From: an uncultured Oxalobacteraceae bacterium
GTDB taxonomy: Bacteria; Pseudomonadota; Gammaproteobacteria; Burkholderiales; Burkholderiaceae
DNA length: 64,000 nt
Reading direction: 5' to 3'
Assembly: GCA_946480015.1 (NCBI GenBank)
Contig: CAMLIL010000013.1
Coordinates: 14,792-78,791 of the forward strand
The position numbers and the translations under genes were made by a program. This document shows, piece after piece, positions 17,965 to 27,464 of this stretch. The notes beneath the pieces are model-generated. The model was not told the DNA's origin and made no database searches. It saw nothing but the letters and a program-made list of their open reading frames with translations. The number at the start of each line of letters is the position of its first letter. Positions within the stretch are counted from its first letter, which is position 1.

Positions 17965-18255
17965 TTACTGCGAGCGCGAGCCGCCCGAGCCGCTTGGCTT
18001 GTTGCCGCCCGAGCTGGAGCGCGAGCTGTTATTGCCGGAAGCGCTCTGGCGATTGCCGCCGCTATGGCTCAGCTTACCGGCCTCGCGCGCTTCCTCCGAG
18101 GTGAACTCGTGCGCATTGCCCGAGGCGTGCGCGGCGCGTCCGCCCTCCGAGGCGATTTCACGCTGCCTTTGCGGATCCATCGATGCGAAACCGCGGTTGC
18201 TGGTATCGCTCTGTTTGTTGCCCTTGTTGTTACCGCCTTGATTATTGCTGGCCAT
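17965..18255 (-). CDS. KGG-repeat stress protein (second copy)
   Basis: 96 residues. The core GFASMDPQRQREIASEGG then AAHASGNAHEFTSEEAREAG is nearly the same as in the protein at 2082-2393, while the Asn/Gly-rich N-terminus and Ser/Gly-rich tail differ. KGG family, hydrophilic stress-induced protein of unknown mechanism. An AAGGAGT site lies before the start. The conserved core beside divergent tails suggests an old duplication with selection on the KGG part. Confidence 0.85.
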   Translation of the reverse strand: MASNNQGGNNKGNKQSDTSNRGFASMDPQRQREIASEGGRAAHASGNAHEFTSEEAREAGKLSHSGGNRQSASGNNSSRSSSGGNKPSGSGGSRSQ

Positions 18256-18471
18256 GATGTACTCCTTCTGTTTGTCATAAGAAAGTACCCCTCACGGATT
18301 CTTGCGGTTGCCTGTCTGAACCGCGAGATGTCGCGAGCAAGTGACGCCATGGTAGACGGGTTAATTGTTAAATTGAGTAGGTGTACTCGCAACATCTGTG
18401 TAGGACTAGATTACCGATCAGCTAGGCTAAATGGCATGCTTTTGCGAGGGCAATGAACTGGGGAAAATTGC

Positions 18472-19371
18472 TTATTCCGGCACCAGCGGCTCGTCGCTGG
18501 CGTGGACGCGCACCGCCCACACGACGCCGCCGGCGAGCAGGGCAATGGCCGCCGCCTCCAGCGGGCGCGGCCAGCGCTGCTCGTACAGAAATCCGTAGAG
18601 CAGCGCGAACAGGGTCTCGAACAGAATCAGCTGGCCCGACAGGGTGACCGGTACGCGCCGGCTGGCCATGTTCCACAGCTGGTTGCCGATCACGGACGCG
18701 CCCAGTGCCAAGGCCGCGTTGGCCATCCAGAATGTGGACCAGTCGGCCGCCGCGCCGCCGCGCAAACCGATGGCCAGCAGGCCGAGCGGCAGGGCGATGA
18801 TGCCGCTGGCCATGCCGTACAGGGCCGACCATTCGGCGCTGGAGAAATGCGGCGTGCGCTTGAGGAAGCGGGCATTGTCGACCGCGTACCAGGTCCAGCA
18901 CAGCAGCGCCCCGGCGGCGCACAGCACACCGGCCAGGCTGGCGTGGGAAAAAGCATCGATGTTGATGCACACGATGCCGGCGGCGGCGAGCGCCAGCGGC
19001 GCGGCGAGCCGGCGCAGCGGTACCGCGCCATGGTCGGCGCGCCCCATCAGGGTGACCGAGAGGGGCAGCATGCCGATGATCAGCGAGGTCGGCGCCACGC
19101 CGGAATATTGCACGGCCAGGGCCAGCAGCACGTAATACACGATGTTGCCGGAGAGCGCATGCCACAGCAGAGCGCGGTAATCGGTGCGGCGCAAGCGCCC
19201 CAGCAGTGATGGCAGGCGCGGCAGCATCAACGCGAATGCCATCGCCCCGTAGGCGCTGTAGCGGCCCGCCGCCAGCTCCAGCGGCGTGAATCCGCTCAGC
19301 CAGGCCGGCATCAGAAATACCAGGCCCCAGAGAGCGCCGGCACCGAGGCCGCATAAAACGCCAAACAACAT
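18472..19371 (-). CDS. EamA/DMT family transporter
   Basis: 299 residues made almost wholly of hydrophobic helices (about ten), in two EamA halves: the first starts GVLCGLGAGALWGLVFL, the second after LKRTPHFSSAEW. Drug/metabolite transporter superfamily, inner membrane; commonly exporters of amino acids, nucleosides or small metabolites. No substrate can be assigned. Stands alone, divergent from the VPLPA-CTERM gene, with an A+T-rich gap of 177 bases between them. Confidence 0.85.
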   Translation of the reverse strand: MLFGVLCGLGAGALWGLVFLMPAWLSGFTPLELAAGRYSAYGAMAFALMLPRLPSLLGRLRRTDYRALLWHALSGNIVYYVLLALAVQYSGVAPTSLIIGMLPLSVTLMGRADHGAVPLRRLAAPLALAAAGIVCINIDAFSHASLAGVLCAAGALLCWTWYAVDNARFLKRTPHFSSAEWSALYGMASGIIALPLGLLAIGLRGGAAADWSTFWMANAALALGASVIGNQLWNMASRRVPVTLSGQLILFETLFALLYGFLYEQRWPRPLEAAAIALLAGGVVWAVRVHASDEPLVPE

Positions 19372-19478
19372 TTACACCTCTTTCTATCCAGATCAATGCG
19401 CAGTAAATAAATATATGTCGATAAACTTTACACGGGCTCAGGGTCAGCAAGTTCAAGTGCTTGATTAATTGAGTGATG

Positions 19479-19484
19479 TATAAT
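19479..19484 (+). promoter_or_regulatory. Probable -10 element
   Basis: A consensus TATAAT 65 bases before the chosen start of the VPLPA-CTERM gene, in an A+T-rich stretch. No good -35 hexamer at 16-18 bases was found. Confidence 0.4.
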
Positions 19485-19548
19485 AGGTATGATTTTTGCT
19501 TCAGGAATGAACGCTAAACGACAATTATTGGCCAACTGGAGCAGCCAA

Positions 19549-20163
19549 ATGAATATTAAACAATGGTTCGCCGCGGCCTGCATGGCCGGCAGTCTGAGTG
19601 CCGGCGCCGTTCATGCCGCCGTCGTCGATTTTGAAGATGTGGTGCAGGTCGATTGTACCGAGGGACCGATCAGTTCCGGCGGCTACGTTTTTACCGGCAA
19701 CAGCGGCAACTCCCATTGCGTCGCGGCTCCAGTGGACAACGCGCCGAACGCCAACAACGGCACCAGCTTCCTGATCGAAGGCAACGACGTGATGGTCGTC
19801 ACCAATGCGCAGGACACGACCTTCAATGCCCTGCGTGTCGATCTGGGCACCAGCTACGAGACCCTCACCCCCGTCAACCATGTCACCGTCACTGGCGCCC
19901 TAGGTGGCGGCGGCACGGTGCAGCAAACCTTCACCATCGGCGACACGTTCCAGAGCTTCACGCTGGACGGCTTCGTCAACCTGGTCTCGCTGTTTTTCGA
20001 AGGTCCGCTGGACCCGAATCCGGGCGATGGCTTCGGCTATTACGCGCTGGACAATCTGGTCGTGACGGTCGGCAACGAGCCACCGACCGATGTGCCGCTT
20101 CCCGCCACGCTGCCGCTGATGTTGCTGGGACTTGGGGCGCTGGCGGCCAGCCGCCGCCGCTGA
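19549..20163 (+). CDS. VPLPA-CTERM sorting domain protein
   Basis: 204 residues. N-terminal signal peptide MNIKQWFAAACMAGSLSAG, cleavage probably after VHAA. The mature part is a beta-rich, Asn/Gly/Thr-rich domain with two early cysteines. The C-terminus VPLPATLPLMLLGLGALAASRRR is a textbook VPLPA-CTERM signal: motif, membrane helix, basic tail, processed by an exosortase (known for the family). The start at 19549 is taken for its GGAG site and because it begins the signal peptide; an in-frame ATG at 19489 would add 20 residues. Function of the secreted domain unknown. Confidence 0.88.
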   Translation: MNIKQWFAAACMAGSLSAGAVHAAVVDFEDVVQVDCTEGPISSGGYVFTGNSGNSHCVAAPVDNAPNANNGTSFLIEGNDVMVVTNAQDTTFNALRVDLGTSYETLTPVNHVTVTGALGGGGTVQQTFTIGDTFQSFTLDGFVNLVSLFFEGPLDPNPGDGFGYYALDNLVVTVGNEPPTDVPLPATLPLMLLGLGALAASRRR

Positions 20164-20251
20164 ACCGCATCCCGGCCAGTTGCGTGTGCAGGCGCAGCTG
20201 GCTTTCAAGTGACCCACTCGGGCCGTCCCGGTTCCGCGTTATAGTGCGGTC

Positions 20252-22210
20252 ATGAACGAACCACACAAGCATCACTCTCCCGATGACGACGACAGCCTGA
20301 TCGCCGAACTGGCGCCGCAGGTGGCGCGCGCACGCCTGGTCAAGCTGGAAGGACGGGTGTTCGTGCAGTTCTCCGGCGTAGTCGAGGAGGCCGGCCTGCG
20401 CGTTCCCTACGATCTGGTACCGGCCCAGGGCGTGCTCGCCAAGCCCGGCAAATGGCGCAAGCTCGATACCGAGGCGCGCCGCGCGCTGCTCAGGGAACGC
20501 GTCACCGCCGCCGCCCGCGAGGAGCTGGACGCGAGCGTGCGCGCCTTCGTGCGCGCAATCGCGCTCGAGGCGGAAGACCATGATCTGGACGCGGCGCTGT
20601 TTCTCAACACGCTGTCCGACGTCGAGACCAGCGAGCCGGCCAGCCATGTATTCGAGCGTATCCGCCAGCGCTTCGACCACGCGGTCGAGCGCGACCAGGA
20701 AGAGCGCCACGCGCTGCGCACGCGCGAGAGCATCAACCTGGCCGAGTATCCCGATTCCTTCGAGGTGGCGCGGCGCCTTCCGCGCCGCCTGGTCGCGCTG
20801 CTGGGGCCGACCAATTCGGGCAAGACCCACCGCGCCATCGAAGCGCTGGCCAAGGCCCGCAGCGGGGTGTATCTGGCGCCGCTGCGCCTGCTGGCCCTGG
20901 AAAACTTCGAGCGCCTGCAAGCCATGCAGCCGCACGGCAAACCGCTCAAGGTCAGCCTCGTCACCGGCGAAGAGCGCCGCCTGGCCGAAGGCGCTACCCA
21001 TGTGGCCAGCACCGTCGAAATGCTCGATACGCGCACGCCGGTCGAGGTGGCGGTGATCGACGAGATCCAGATGCTGGCTGACCGCGACCGCGGCTCGGCC
21101 TGGACCGCGGCGGTCTGCGGGGCGCCGGCGCAGACCGTGTATCTGGTCGGCGCGCCGGAAGCGCGCAAGGCGGTCGAGGCGCTGGCCGCGCGCATGGAGC
21201 TGCCGATCGAAGTGCATATGCTCAAGCGCATGGGGCCCTTGTCGATGGAGCCGGGCGCGGTGCGCAAGCTGCGCAATCTGCGCCGCGGCGACGCGGTGAT
21301 CGCCTTTTCGCGGCGCGAGGTGCTGATGTGGCGCGACATGATCACCGAGCTGGGGCTGTCGGTGGCCACCGTGTACGGCAACCTGTCGCCGGAAGTGCGG
21401 CGCGCCCAGGCCGCGCGTTTCCGCGACGGCAGCGCCGATATCGTGGTCGGCACCGATGCGCTGGCCATGGGACTGAACATGCCGGTCGCGCGCATCGTCA
21501 TGACCACCAGCGTCAAGTTCAACGGCGTCGAGGAAGAAGAGATAAGCGCGTCGCTGGCGCGCCAGATTGCCGGGCGGGCCGGGCGCTACGGGGTGCACGA
21601 GGCGGGCCTGGTGGCCGGCTTCGACGACGATACCCATGAAGTCATGCGCGCGCTGCTCAAGGAAAAGCTGGCGCCGCTGAACGCCTCGGGCTTTTCGGTG
21701 GCGCCCTCGCTGGAGCAGCTGCACCGCATCGCTGCCGTCACCGGCGAAAGCGCGCTGGCCAAGCTGCTCAAGCGCTTCGTCCACAATATCGACGTGCCGG
21801 ATGGTTTCTTCTTCCCGCGCATCACCGAGGAGCAGGCCGAACGCGCCCTGTGGCTCGACACCCTGGAGCTGAGCGTGGCCGAAAAATTCACGCTCTCGCT
21901 GGTGCCGGTGTCGACCAAGGTGCCGTCGCTGCAGCGCGCCTGGGAGCAGTGGGCGCGCGCCCTGGCCAGGCGCACGGTAACGCGCCTGCATGCCGATACC
22001 GGCCAGCTGTCGTGGCAAAACCTGCAGGAGGTGGAGGATACCTGCCGCCTGTATGCCGCTTACGCCTGGCTAAGCTATCGCCTGCCCGAGTTTTTTCCCA
22101 GCGTGGAGCTGGCGCAGGAACTTGCGCGCAGCGCGTCCGAACGGGTCGATTCGCTGCTGCGCGCGCAAAACGCGGCGGCGCGCCGCAAGCACGAACGCAA
22201 GTTCCGCTAG
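20252..22210 (+). CDS. SUV3-like DExH-box RNA helicase
   Basis: 652 residues. Walker A GPTNSGKT (Lys191), Walker B as DEIQ (270-273), then TYGNLSPE-like VATVYGNLSPEVR, GTDALAMGLNMP and QIAGRAGRYG (motifs V and VI). DEIQ and this motif VI are typical of SUV3, the mitochondrial helicase that works with RNA-degrading enzymes; bacterial relatives are less studied. Expected to unwind RNA with ATP hydrolysis in the cytoplasm. An N-terminal region of about 170 residues before the helicase core and a C-terminal helical region complete it. Monocistronic. A role in RNA decay is inference. Confidence 0.85.
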   Translation: MNEPHKHHSPDDDDSLIAELAPQVARARLVKLEGRVFVQFSGVVEEAGLRVPYDLVPAQGVLAKPGKWRKLDTEARRALLRERVTAAAREELDASVRAFVRAIALEAEDHDLDAALFLNTLSDVETSEPASHVFERIRQRFDHAVERDQEERHALRTRESINLAEYPDSFEVARRLPRRLVALLGPTNSGKTHRAIEALAKARSGVYLAPLRLLALENFERLQAMQPHGKPLKVSLVTGEERRLAEGATHVASTVEMLDTRTPVEVAVIDEIQMLADRDRGSAWTAAVCGAPAQTVYLVGAPEARKAVEALAARMELPIEVHMLKRMGPLSMEPGAVRKLRNLRRGDAVIAFSRREVLMWRDMITELGLSVATVYGNLSPEVRRAQAARFRDGSADIVVGTDALAMGLNMPVARIVMTTSVKFNGVEEEEISASLARQIAGRAGRYGVHEAGLVAGFDDDTHEVMRALLKEKLAPLNASGFSVAPSLEQLHRIAAVTGESALAKLLKRFVHNIDVPDGFFFPRITEEQAERALWLDTLELSVAEKFTLSLVPVSTKVPSLQRAWEQWARALARRTVTRLHADTGQLSWQNLQEVEDTCRLYAAYAWLSYRLPEFFPSVELAQELARSASERVDSLLRAQNAAARRKHERKFR

Positions 22211-22234
22211 CGCGGCGCCACTGCGGGGGCTGGC

Positions 22235-22729
22235 TTACAGGGTGATCTCGCTCTTGCGCTCGGCCATCTGCTGGCCCAGTTCGTCCAGATCGAGCTTGGC
22301 GCCGCGCGCTTTCTTGAACATCTCGTTCTCTTCTTCTTCGACGTGGTGCTCGATCATTTCCTGCAGCACCTTGACCTTGGCGTCGAACAGATCGTCGGTC
22401 GCGTCCATGTCCTGGATCTGCGCAATCAGATCCTTGGCTGAAGCGTGCTCGACCAGCGCTTCATCCATCATGTCTTCGTCCTTGATGGCGGCGCGCACGG
22501 CCGGATAGAAAATTTCTTCTTCAATCATGGTGTGCTTGGTCAGTTCCCCGCAGATCTGCGTGGCCAGCTTTTTCTTTGTGGCATTGGCACGGTCGCCCAA
22601 GCCTTCATACTGCTCGAACAAGGCCTTGACGTTGTCATGGTCCTCGGTCAGCAGGGTGATGGCGTCGACGCCTTCAGCTGGAATGCCGGACTTCGATTTG
22701 CTTTTGCCAGTTGTGGATGAGGTGCGCAT
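22235..22729 (-). CDS. Hemerythrin-like (HHE) domain protein
   Basis: 164 residues. Four-helix HHE domain with metal-binding His/Glu pattern: LLTEDHDNVKALFEQYE, LTKHTMIEEEIFYP, LVEHASAKDLI and EHHVEEEENEMF. Such proteins bind a di-iron centre and are linked to oxygen, nitric oxide or iron responses. The N-terminal 25 residues are Ser/Lys-rich and unstructured. Start at 22729 is chosen for the AGGGAG site; ATG at 22750 is an alternative. Divergent from the penicillin-binding protein gene. Confidence 0.88.
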   Translation of the reverse strand: MRTSSTTGKSKSKSGIPAEGVDAITLLTEDHDNVKALFEQYEGLGDRANATKKKLATQICGELTKHTMIEEEIFYPAVRAAIKDEDMMDEALVEHASAKDLIAQIQDMDATDDLFDAKVKVLQEMIEHHVEEEENEMFKKARGAKLDLDELGQQMAERKSEITL

Positions 22730-22925
22730 GATTTCTCCCTTGATACTCATTGGAAAGGTGCCCGGGCAAGCTTTGAACAGCCGTCCCGCAGCGGAATCCT
22801 TATGGTAGGCGAACTCAAATGCGGACAAAGTAGGTGCACCCGCACAGCCGACGTAGGAATTTGACACCTTCTGCTCTTGCGTGCGCCTCGGTGCGCCAGC
22901 CAACAGAGACTGCCGTGCGCTCCGC

Positions 22926-22931
22926 TATACT
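22926..22931 (+). promoter_or_regulatory. Probable -10 element of the PBP1A gene
   Basis: TATACT 34 bases before the GTG at 22965. If real, transcription would begin after the ATG at 22881, which excludes that codon as the start. The -35 is weak. Confidence 0.4.
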
Positions 22932-22964
22932 CGCGTTCACAACGAGCAATTTGGAACTGTCATA

Positions 22965-25424
22965 GTGGACGAATATCGAAGCAAAGCGGAGCGATTGCGC
23001 CAGCAAGGCGCTCGCGTGGCAGGCGCGGCCGCGCGCCGGGTGCGGGCCGGGAGCGGTCGTGCGCACGCGTATCTGATGGCGCAGCCGCCGCTGCGGCGCG
23101 TCGTCCTGGCCGGACTGTGGGGTGTGGCGGCGCTGCTGGGCCTGTTGCTGGCGTATGTGATGCTGCTCATTCCGCTGACGCCGGGAATCAGCGACCTCAA
23201 GCAGGCGCGCGCCGCCAAGGCCACCACCGTGCTGTCGGCCGACGGCAAGCTGCTGGCCACGCTGGACCAGGGCTTGCAGGAGCGGGTCAAGCTCAAGGAT
23301 ATTTCGCCCAATGTGGTCTCGGCCCTGATCGCCACCGAGGACCACCGCTTTTACGATCACCATGGGATCGACTTCAGGCGTTCCTTTGCGGCCATTGCCT
23401 ACAGTCTGAAAGGCGATGCGCAGGGCGGCTCGACCATCACCCAGCAGCTTGCGCGCAATATGTTTCCCGAGGAAATAGGGCGTTCGCGCAACCTCAACCG
23501 CAAGCTGAAGGAAATGATTACCGCGATCAAGATCGAGGCAACCTACAGCAAGCCGGAAATCCTCGAAGCCTATCTGAACACGGTTCCCTTCCTGTACAAC
23601 AGTTTCGGCATCGAAATGGCGGCGCGCACCTACTTCGACAAGTCCGCCGCCCAGCTCGACATGAACGAAGCGGCCACCCTGGTCGGCATGCTCAAGGGCA
23701 CCAACTACTACAATCCGGTGACCAGTCCGGAACGCTCGCTGGAGCGCCGCAATGTGGTGCTGGGGCAGATGCAAAAGCACGGCGTCATCGATGCCAGGAA
23801 ATTTGCCCAGCTTAAAAAGCGTCCCCTGCGCCTGCACTTTGCCCGCCGCGCCGAGCGCAACGCCACCGAGACCCACTTTACCGCCTATGTGCGCAAGTGG
23901 CTGATCCAGTGGGCCGACGAGAACGATTACAACCTGCAGCTGGACGGCCTGGTGGTGCAGACCACGCTCGACTACGGCTTGCAGCAGGCCGCCCTGAAGG
24001 CGGTCGAGCGCCAGGCCGATGCCTTGCAAATGGTGGCCGACGTCGAATGGGCCCAGGCCAACAGCGGCAGCTCGCCCAATACCGGCGCCTACGCGGGCAT
24101 GCACCACGCCGTCGCGCCGTTCGAGTATTTCTGGAAGTCCAAGCCGGAGCTGGTCAACGCCTTCATTCGCGAGTCGCCGGAATACAGGAAGGCGCTCGAG
24201 GACGGCGACGGTGCCGATGCCGCGCTCAAGCATTTGCGCGCCGACAAGGAATTCATGGCCCGGCTGCGCCGTTCCAAGACCCGCCTGGAAGCGGGCTTCG
24301 TGGCGATCGACCCGCTGACGGCCGAAGTGCGGGCCTGGGTCGGCAGCCGCGATTTTCAAAAGGAACAGTTCGACCATGTGGCCCAGGCCGCGCGCCAGCC
24401 CGGTTCGACCTTCAAACCCATCGTGTACGGCGCCGCGCTGGAAAAAGGCCTGTCGCCCAGCAAGACCTATCGCGACGCCGTGCTCAGCATCAAGGCCGGC
24501 GACGGCAAGCTCTGGCGCCCGACCGACATGAGCGGCACCACCGGCGCCGACATGACCATGCGCGACGGCCTGGTGTATTCCAAGAACACCATCACTGCCC
24601 AGGTGATGCAGGATGTGGGCTTGCCCAGCATCATCAAGCTGGCGCGCGACCTGGGCATTCGCGACAGCAAGCTCGCCGCCGTCCCCTCGCTGGCGCTGGG
24701 CACCAGTCCGGTGACCTTGCTGGAAATGGTCAGTTCCTACGCCACCATCGCGTCCCAGGGCCAGTACCGCAAGCCGGTCTTCGTCAAGCGCATCACCGAC
24801 CGCTTCGGCAAGACCATTGCCGAGTTCGGCGGGGAGGCGGGCGAGCGCGCCATGTCGCCGGAATCGGCCGCCACCCTGATCGACATGATGCGCGGCGTGA
24901 TCAACCGCGGCACCGGTACCGCCATCCGCTACCGCTTCGGCATCACCGGCGACGTGGCCGGCAAGACCGGCACCACCCAGAACAATGCCGACGGCTGGTT
25001 CATCATGATGCACCCCAGCCTGGTGGCCGGCGCCTGGGTCGGCTTTAACGACAACCGCGTGGCCATGCGCAGCAGTTATTGGGGGCAGGGCGGCCACAAT
25101 GCGATTTTGCTGGTGGGCGACTTCTTCAAGACCGCGCTGGCCAGCCGGAAAGTTGATGTGAGCGCCCTGTTCCCGGGCGGGGTCGCCGCGCCGCCGCCGC
25201 ACGCGGAAGAAGAACCGCAAGAGGTGATGGAGGAAAGCGGCGGCATCGAGGAGGAAGACGCGCCGCCGCCAGCGCCGCCACCGGAACCGGCGCGTACCGA
25301 CGACGGCGACGTTATCGTGATCGATGAACCGGCCATCGAGACCGACGCCAGCCGGCGTGAACACGAGCGCGCGCTGCCGGTGCCGGTGCCGGAACCTAGC
25401 GAGCCGCCGCCGGAGAGCCAGTAA
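22965..25424 (+). CDS. Penicillin-binding protein 1A-type transglycosylase/transpeptidase
   Basis: About 819 residues from GTG 22965. Membrane anchor near 50-70, then a GT51 transglycosylase domain with catalytic Glu125 (ATEDHRFYDHHGID) and GGSTITQQLARN. The transpeptidase carries S-T-F-K (Ser481), SKN (539-541) and KTGTT (667-671). It polymerises and cross-links peptidoglycan at the outer face of the inner membrane. The tail is unusual: about 75 residues rich in Pro, Glu and Asp after the enzyme domain. A longer frame from ATG 22881 exists but that codon lies upstream of the probable promoter. Its end overlaps the next gene (opposite strand) by 29 bases. Confidence 0.9.
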   Translation: MDEYRSKAERLRQQGARVAGAAARRVRAGSGRAHAYLMAQPPLRRVVLAGLWGVAALLGLLLAYVMLLIPLTPGISDLKQARAAKATTVLSADGKLLATLDQGLQERVKLKDISPNVVSALIATEDHRFYDHHGIDFRRSFAAIAYSLKGDAQGGSTITQQLARNMFPEEIGRSRNLNRKLKEMITAIKIEATYSKPEILEAYLNTVPFLYNSFGIEMAARTYFDKSAAQLDMNEAATLVGMLKGTNYYNPVTSPERSLERRNVVLGQMQKHGVIDARKFAQLKKRPLRLHFARRAERNATETHFTAYVRKWLIQWADENDYNLQLDGLVVQTTLDYGLQQAALKAVERQADALQMVADVEWAQANSGSSPNTGAYAGMHHAVAPFEYFWKSKPELVNAFIRESPEYRKALEDGDGADAALKHLRADKEFMARLRRSKTRLEAGFVAIDPLTAEVRAWVGSRDFQKEQFDHVAQAARQPGSTFKPIVYGAALEKGLSPSKTYRDAVLSIKAGDGKLWRPTDMSGTTGADMTMRDGLVYSKNTITAQVMQDVGLPSIIKLARDLGIRDSKLAAVPSLALGTSPVTLLEMVSSYATIASQGQYRKPVFVKRITDRFGKTIAEFGGEAGERAMSPESAATLIDMMRGVINRGTGTAIRYRFGITGDVAGKTGTTQNNADGWFIMMHPSLVAGAWVGFNDNRVAMRSSYWGQGGHNAILLVGDFFKTALASRKVDVSALFPGGVAAPPPHAEEEPQEVMEESGGIEEEDAPPPAPPPEPARTDDGDVIVIDEPAIETDASRREHERALPVPVPEPSEPPPESQ

Positions 25425-26586
25425 GCAGGTCGGCGCGCGGCATGCCCCAGCCCGGCACGTAGGCCGGGCAGGGCTGGCCGCTACCGAGTTGCAGGGTGCT
25501 GAAGTTGGCGCCGGCGCCGTAGCGCGCATCGCTGGCGCTCCCGGCGGACACGGCCGGTATGCGCGCGAAGCGCAGCCAGGCGGCGAAGCGGCAATCGTCC
25601 CTGGCCAGCCGGCGCAATTGCGGCAGGCTGGCGCGCAGTTCCCAGTCGCCCGTGGAGCCCAGCGCTGCGGGGCACACCGAGGCGGCCGCCAGGGCCGGCA
25701 CGGTACTGACGACGCCGCGGCGCACCAGGATCTGTCCGTGCGCCCCGTCACGCTGCACGGAGGCGAAACTCCAGCACAGGGGATTGGCCGGGTAGGCGCT
25801 CAGCGCCGCATCGACCAGCGCGCCGCCGTCGGCCAGGCGCGCGGCCAGGGTGTGACGCGCCACACCGCTGCCGGCGGCCTGGCCGGCCACGAACAGCACG
25901 GCCAGCGCCATGCCGGCGGCGAGCGCTTGCCGGCCGCGTTCGCCCGCGCGCCTGCCCAGCACGGCCAATCCCGCGCCGGCCGCGCTCAAGGCAAGCACCG
26001 CGCTCCACAGCAGGAAACCCCTGGCCGCCAGCACGGCCAGCAGCGGCAGCATGGCCAGCAGCAGCCAGCGCAGCACGCGCGTGCGCAGGGCCATCGCCAG
26101 CGGAATGCCGAAACCGACCCAGAACACCGGCTCCAGGATGAACACCAGGTCGCCGTAGAACCAGCGCGCATCGAATGGATAGAAGGGATGCACGCCGTAG
26201 GAATTGAGCGCATCGAAACCGATGTGCAGCGCCAGGCCGCCCAGGCAGCAGATCGCCAGCCCCAGCCGCGCCGCGGCGCTGGCGCGCAGCAGGCGCCGCG
26301 CGCCGGGCCACAGCAGCCAGATCAGCGCCGCCAGCAGCAGCGCCTGCGGCAAGGCGAACAACAGCGTGTGGGTGTGTCCGCGGTGATGCAGCAGATAGCC
26401 CAGCGGCGCCGGCAGCAGGCCGGTGGCGAACAGATCCAGGTCGGGAAAATTGCTGGCCGCAAAACCGGCAAAGCGCAGCAGATTGCCGCGCGTTTGCTGC
26501 GCCTGCTCCTGCGCTTCCTCGGGCAGGCTGCGTTGAACCAGTTCGCCAGCGGCGAGTCCAAAGAGCGAGTGGGTGAGATTATCCAT
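25396..26586 (-). CDS. DUF457 membrane-bound metal-dependent hydrolase-like protein (YdjM type)
   Basis: 396 residues. N-terminus MDNLTHSLFGLAAGEL, NFPDLDL and HHRGHTHTLLF give the His/Asp pattern of the DUF457 (YdjM-like) family, followed by HIGFDALNSYGVHPFYPFD. Several membrane helices in the middle (about residues 75-230) and a soluble C-terminal part. Members are called putative membrane hydrolases; the substrate is unknown. Convergent with the PBP1A gene, sharing 29 bases at the ends. Confidence 0.8.
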   Translation of the reverse strand: MDNLTHSLFGLAAGELVQRSLPEEAQEQAQQTRGNLLRFAGFAASNFPDLDLFATGLLPAPLGYLLHHRGHTHTLLFALPQALLLAALIWLLWPGARRLLRASAAARLGLAICCLGGLALHIGFDALNSYGVHPFYPFDARWFYGDLVFILEPVFWVGFGIPLAMALRTRVLRWLLLAMLPLLAVLAARGFLLWSAVLALSAAGAGLAVLGRRAGERGRQALAAGMALAVLFVAGQAAGSGVARHTLAARLADGGALVDAALSAYPANPLCWSFASVQRDGAHGQILVRRGVVSTVPALAAASVCPAALGSTGDWELRASLPQLRRLARDDCRFAAWLRFARIPAVSAGSASDARYGAGANFSTLQLGSGQPCPAYVPGWGMPRADLLTGSPAAAR

Positions 26587-26624
26587 GCCGCGATCTTACC
26601 TTGCGGCTGGAACGGGAGGCCAAC

Positions 26625-27275
26625 ATGACGGTCACGCATCACCGGGAAATCATCGAGATCGCCGTTGGCGCGGAGCAGGTCGAGGGCGTGCTGGGGCTTC
26701 CGCATGTGCCGCGGGGCATGGTGCTGTTTGCGCATGGCAGCGGCAGCGGGCGCACCAGCCCGCGCAACAACCAGGTAGCCGGCGCGCTGCGCCAGGCCGG
26801 CCTGGGCACGCTCGTCATGGACCTGCTGACCGCGCGGGAGGACCAGGATTCCGCCGCCCGTTTCGATATGCCCTTGCTGGCCGACCGGCTGGCCCTGGCC
26901 ATCGACTGGCTGGCGACCCATCCCGCCACGCGCTACCTGCCGCTGGGCCTGTTCGGGGCCAGCACGGGCGCGGCGGCGGCGCTGCAACTGGCGGCGCGCC
27001 GCCCTGGCCAGATCGGCGCGGTGGTATCGCGCGGCGGCCGGCCCGACTTGGCCGGGCGGGCCGCGCTGGCCGACGTGCGCGCGCCGGCGCTGCTCATCGT
27101 CGGCGGGCTGGATACCGAAGTGCTGGCGCTCAACCAGCGCGCGCTCGAGACCATGCGCTGCGTACGGCGCCTGGAGGTGGTTCCCGGCGCCACCCACCTG
27201 TTCGAAGAACCCGGCGCGCTCGATCAGGTCGCCATCCTGGCGGCGCACTGGTTCCATCAATACTTACCGGGATAG
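26625..27275 (+). CDS. Alpha/beta hydrolase (dienelactone-hydrolase-like)
   Basis: 216 residues. Oxyanion-region segment VLFAHGSGSGRTSPRNN, nucleophile Ser113 in GASTGAAAAL, acid Asp in VGGLDTEVL and His in GATHLFEEPG complete a triad. No signal peptide. Such proteins are often found fused or adjacent to phosphoribosyltransferases in stress clusters, and one such transferase is in this window at 46941-47693, but not adjacent. Start at 26625 has a GGGAGG site; the frame also opens at TTG 26601. Substrate unknown. Confidence 0.85.
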   Translation: MTVTHHREIIEIAVGAEQVEGVLGLPHVPRGMVLFAHGSGSGRTSPRNNQVAGALRQAGLGTLVMDLLTAREDQDSAARFDMPLLADRLALAIDWLATHPATRYLPLGLFGASTGAAAALQLAARRPGQIGAVVSRGGRPDLAGRAALADVRAPALLIVGGLDTEVLALNQRALETMRCVRRLEVVPGATHLFEEPGALDQVAILAAHWFHQYLPG

Positions 27276-27464
27276 CTCCGCCGGACCGTGTTCATTATTG
27301 CACCGCCACAGCACAATTGTTGCCAATGTGCACTTGCCCGGTGCGCCGCGCTCCCTATTGAAGTACACAATCTCATCATGATGACCACGATGTCACATGG
27401 CCCGGATGTTGCTAAGTGGATAGGTAGCTTGATTCACCCGCTTTACCGTATTGGAGATTCACAG

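Noticed and set aside
22881..22964. N-terminal extension of the PBP1A protein from ATG 22881
   Set aside because: The extension lies at or before a probable -10 element and does not look like the family start; GTG 22965 fits better.
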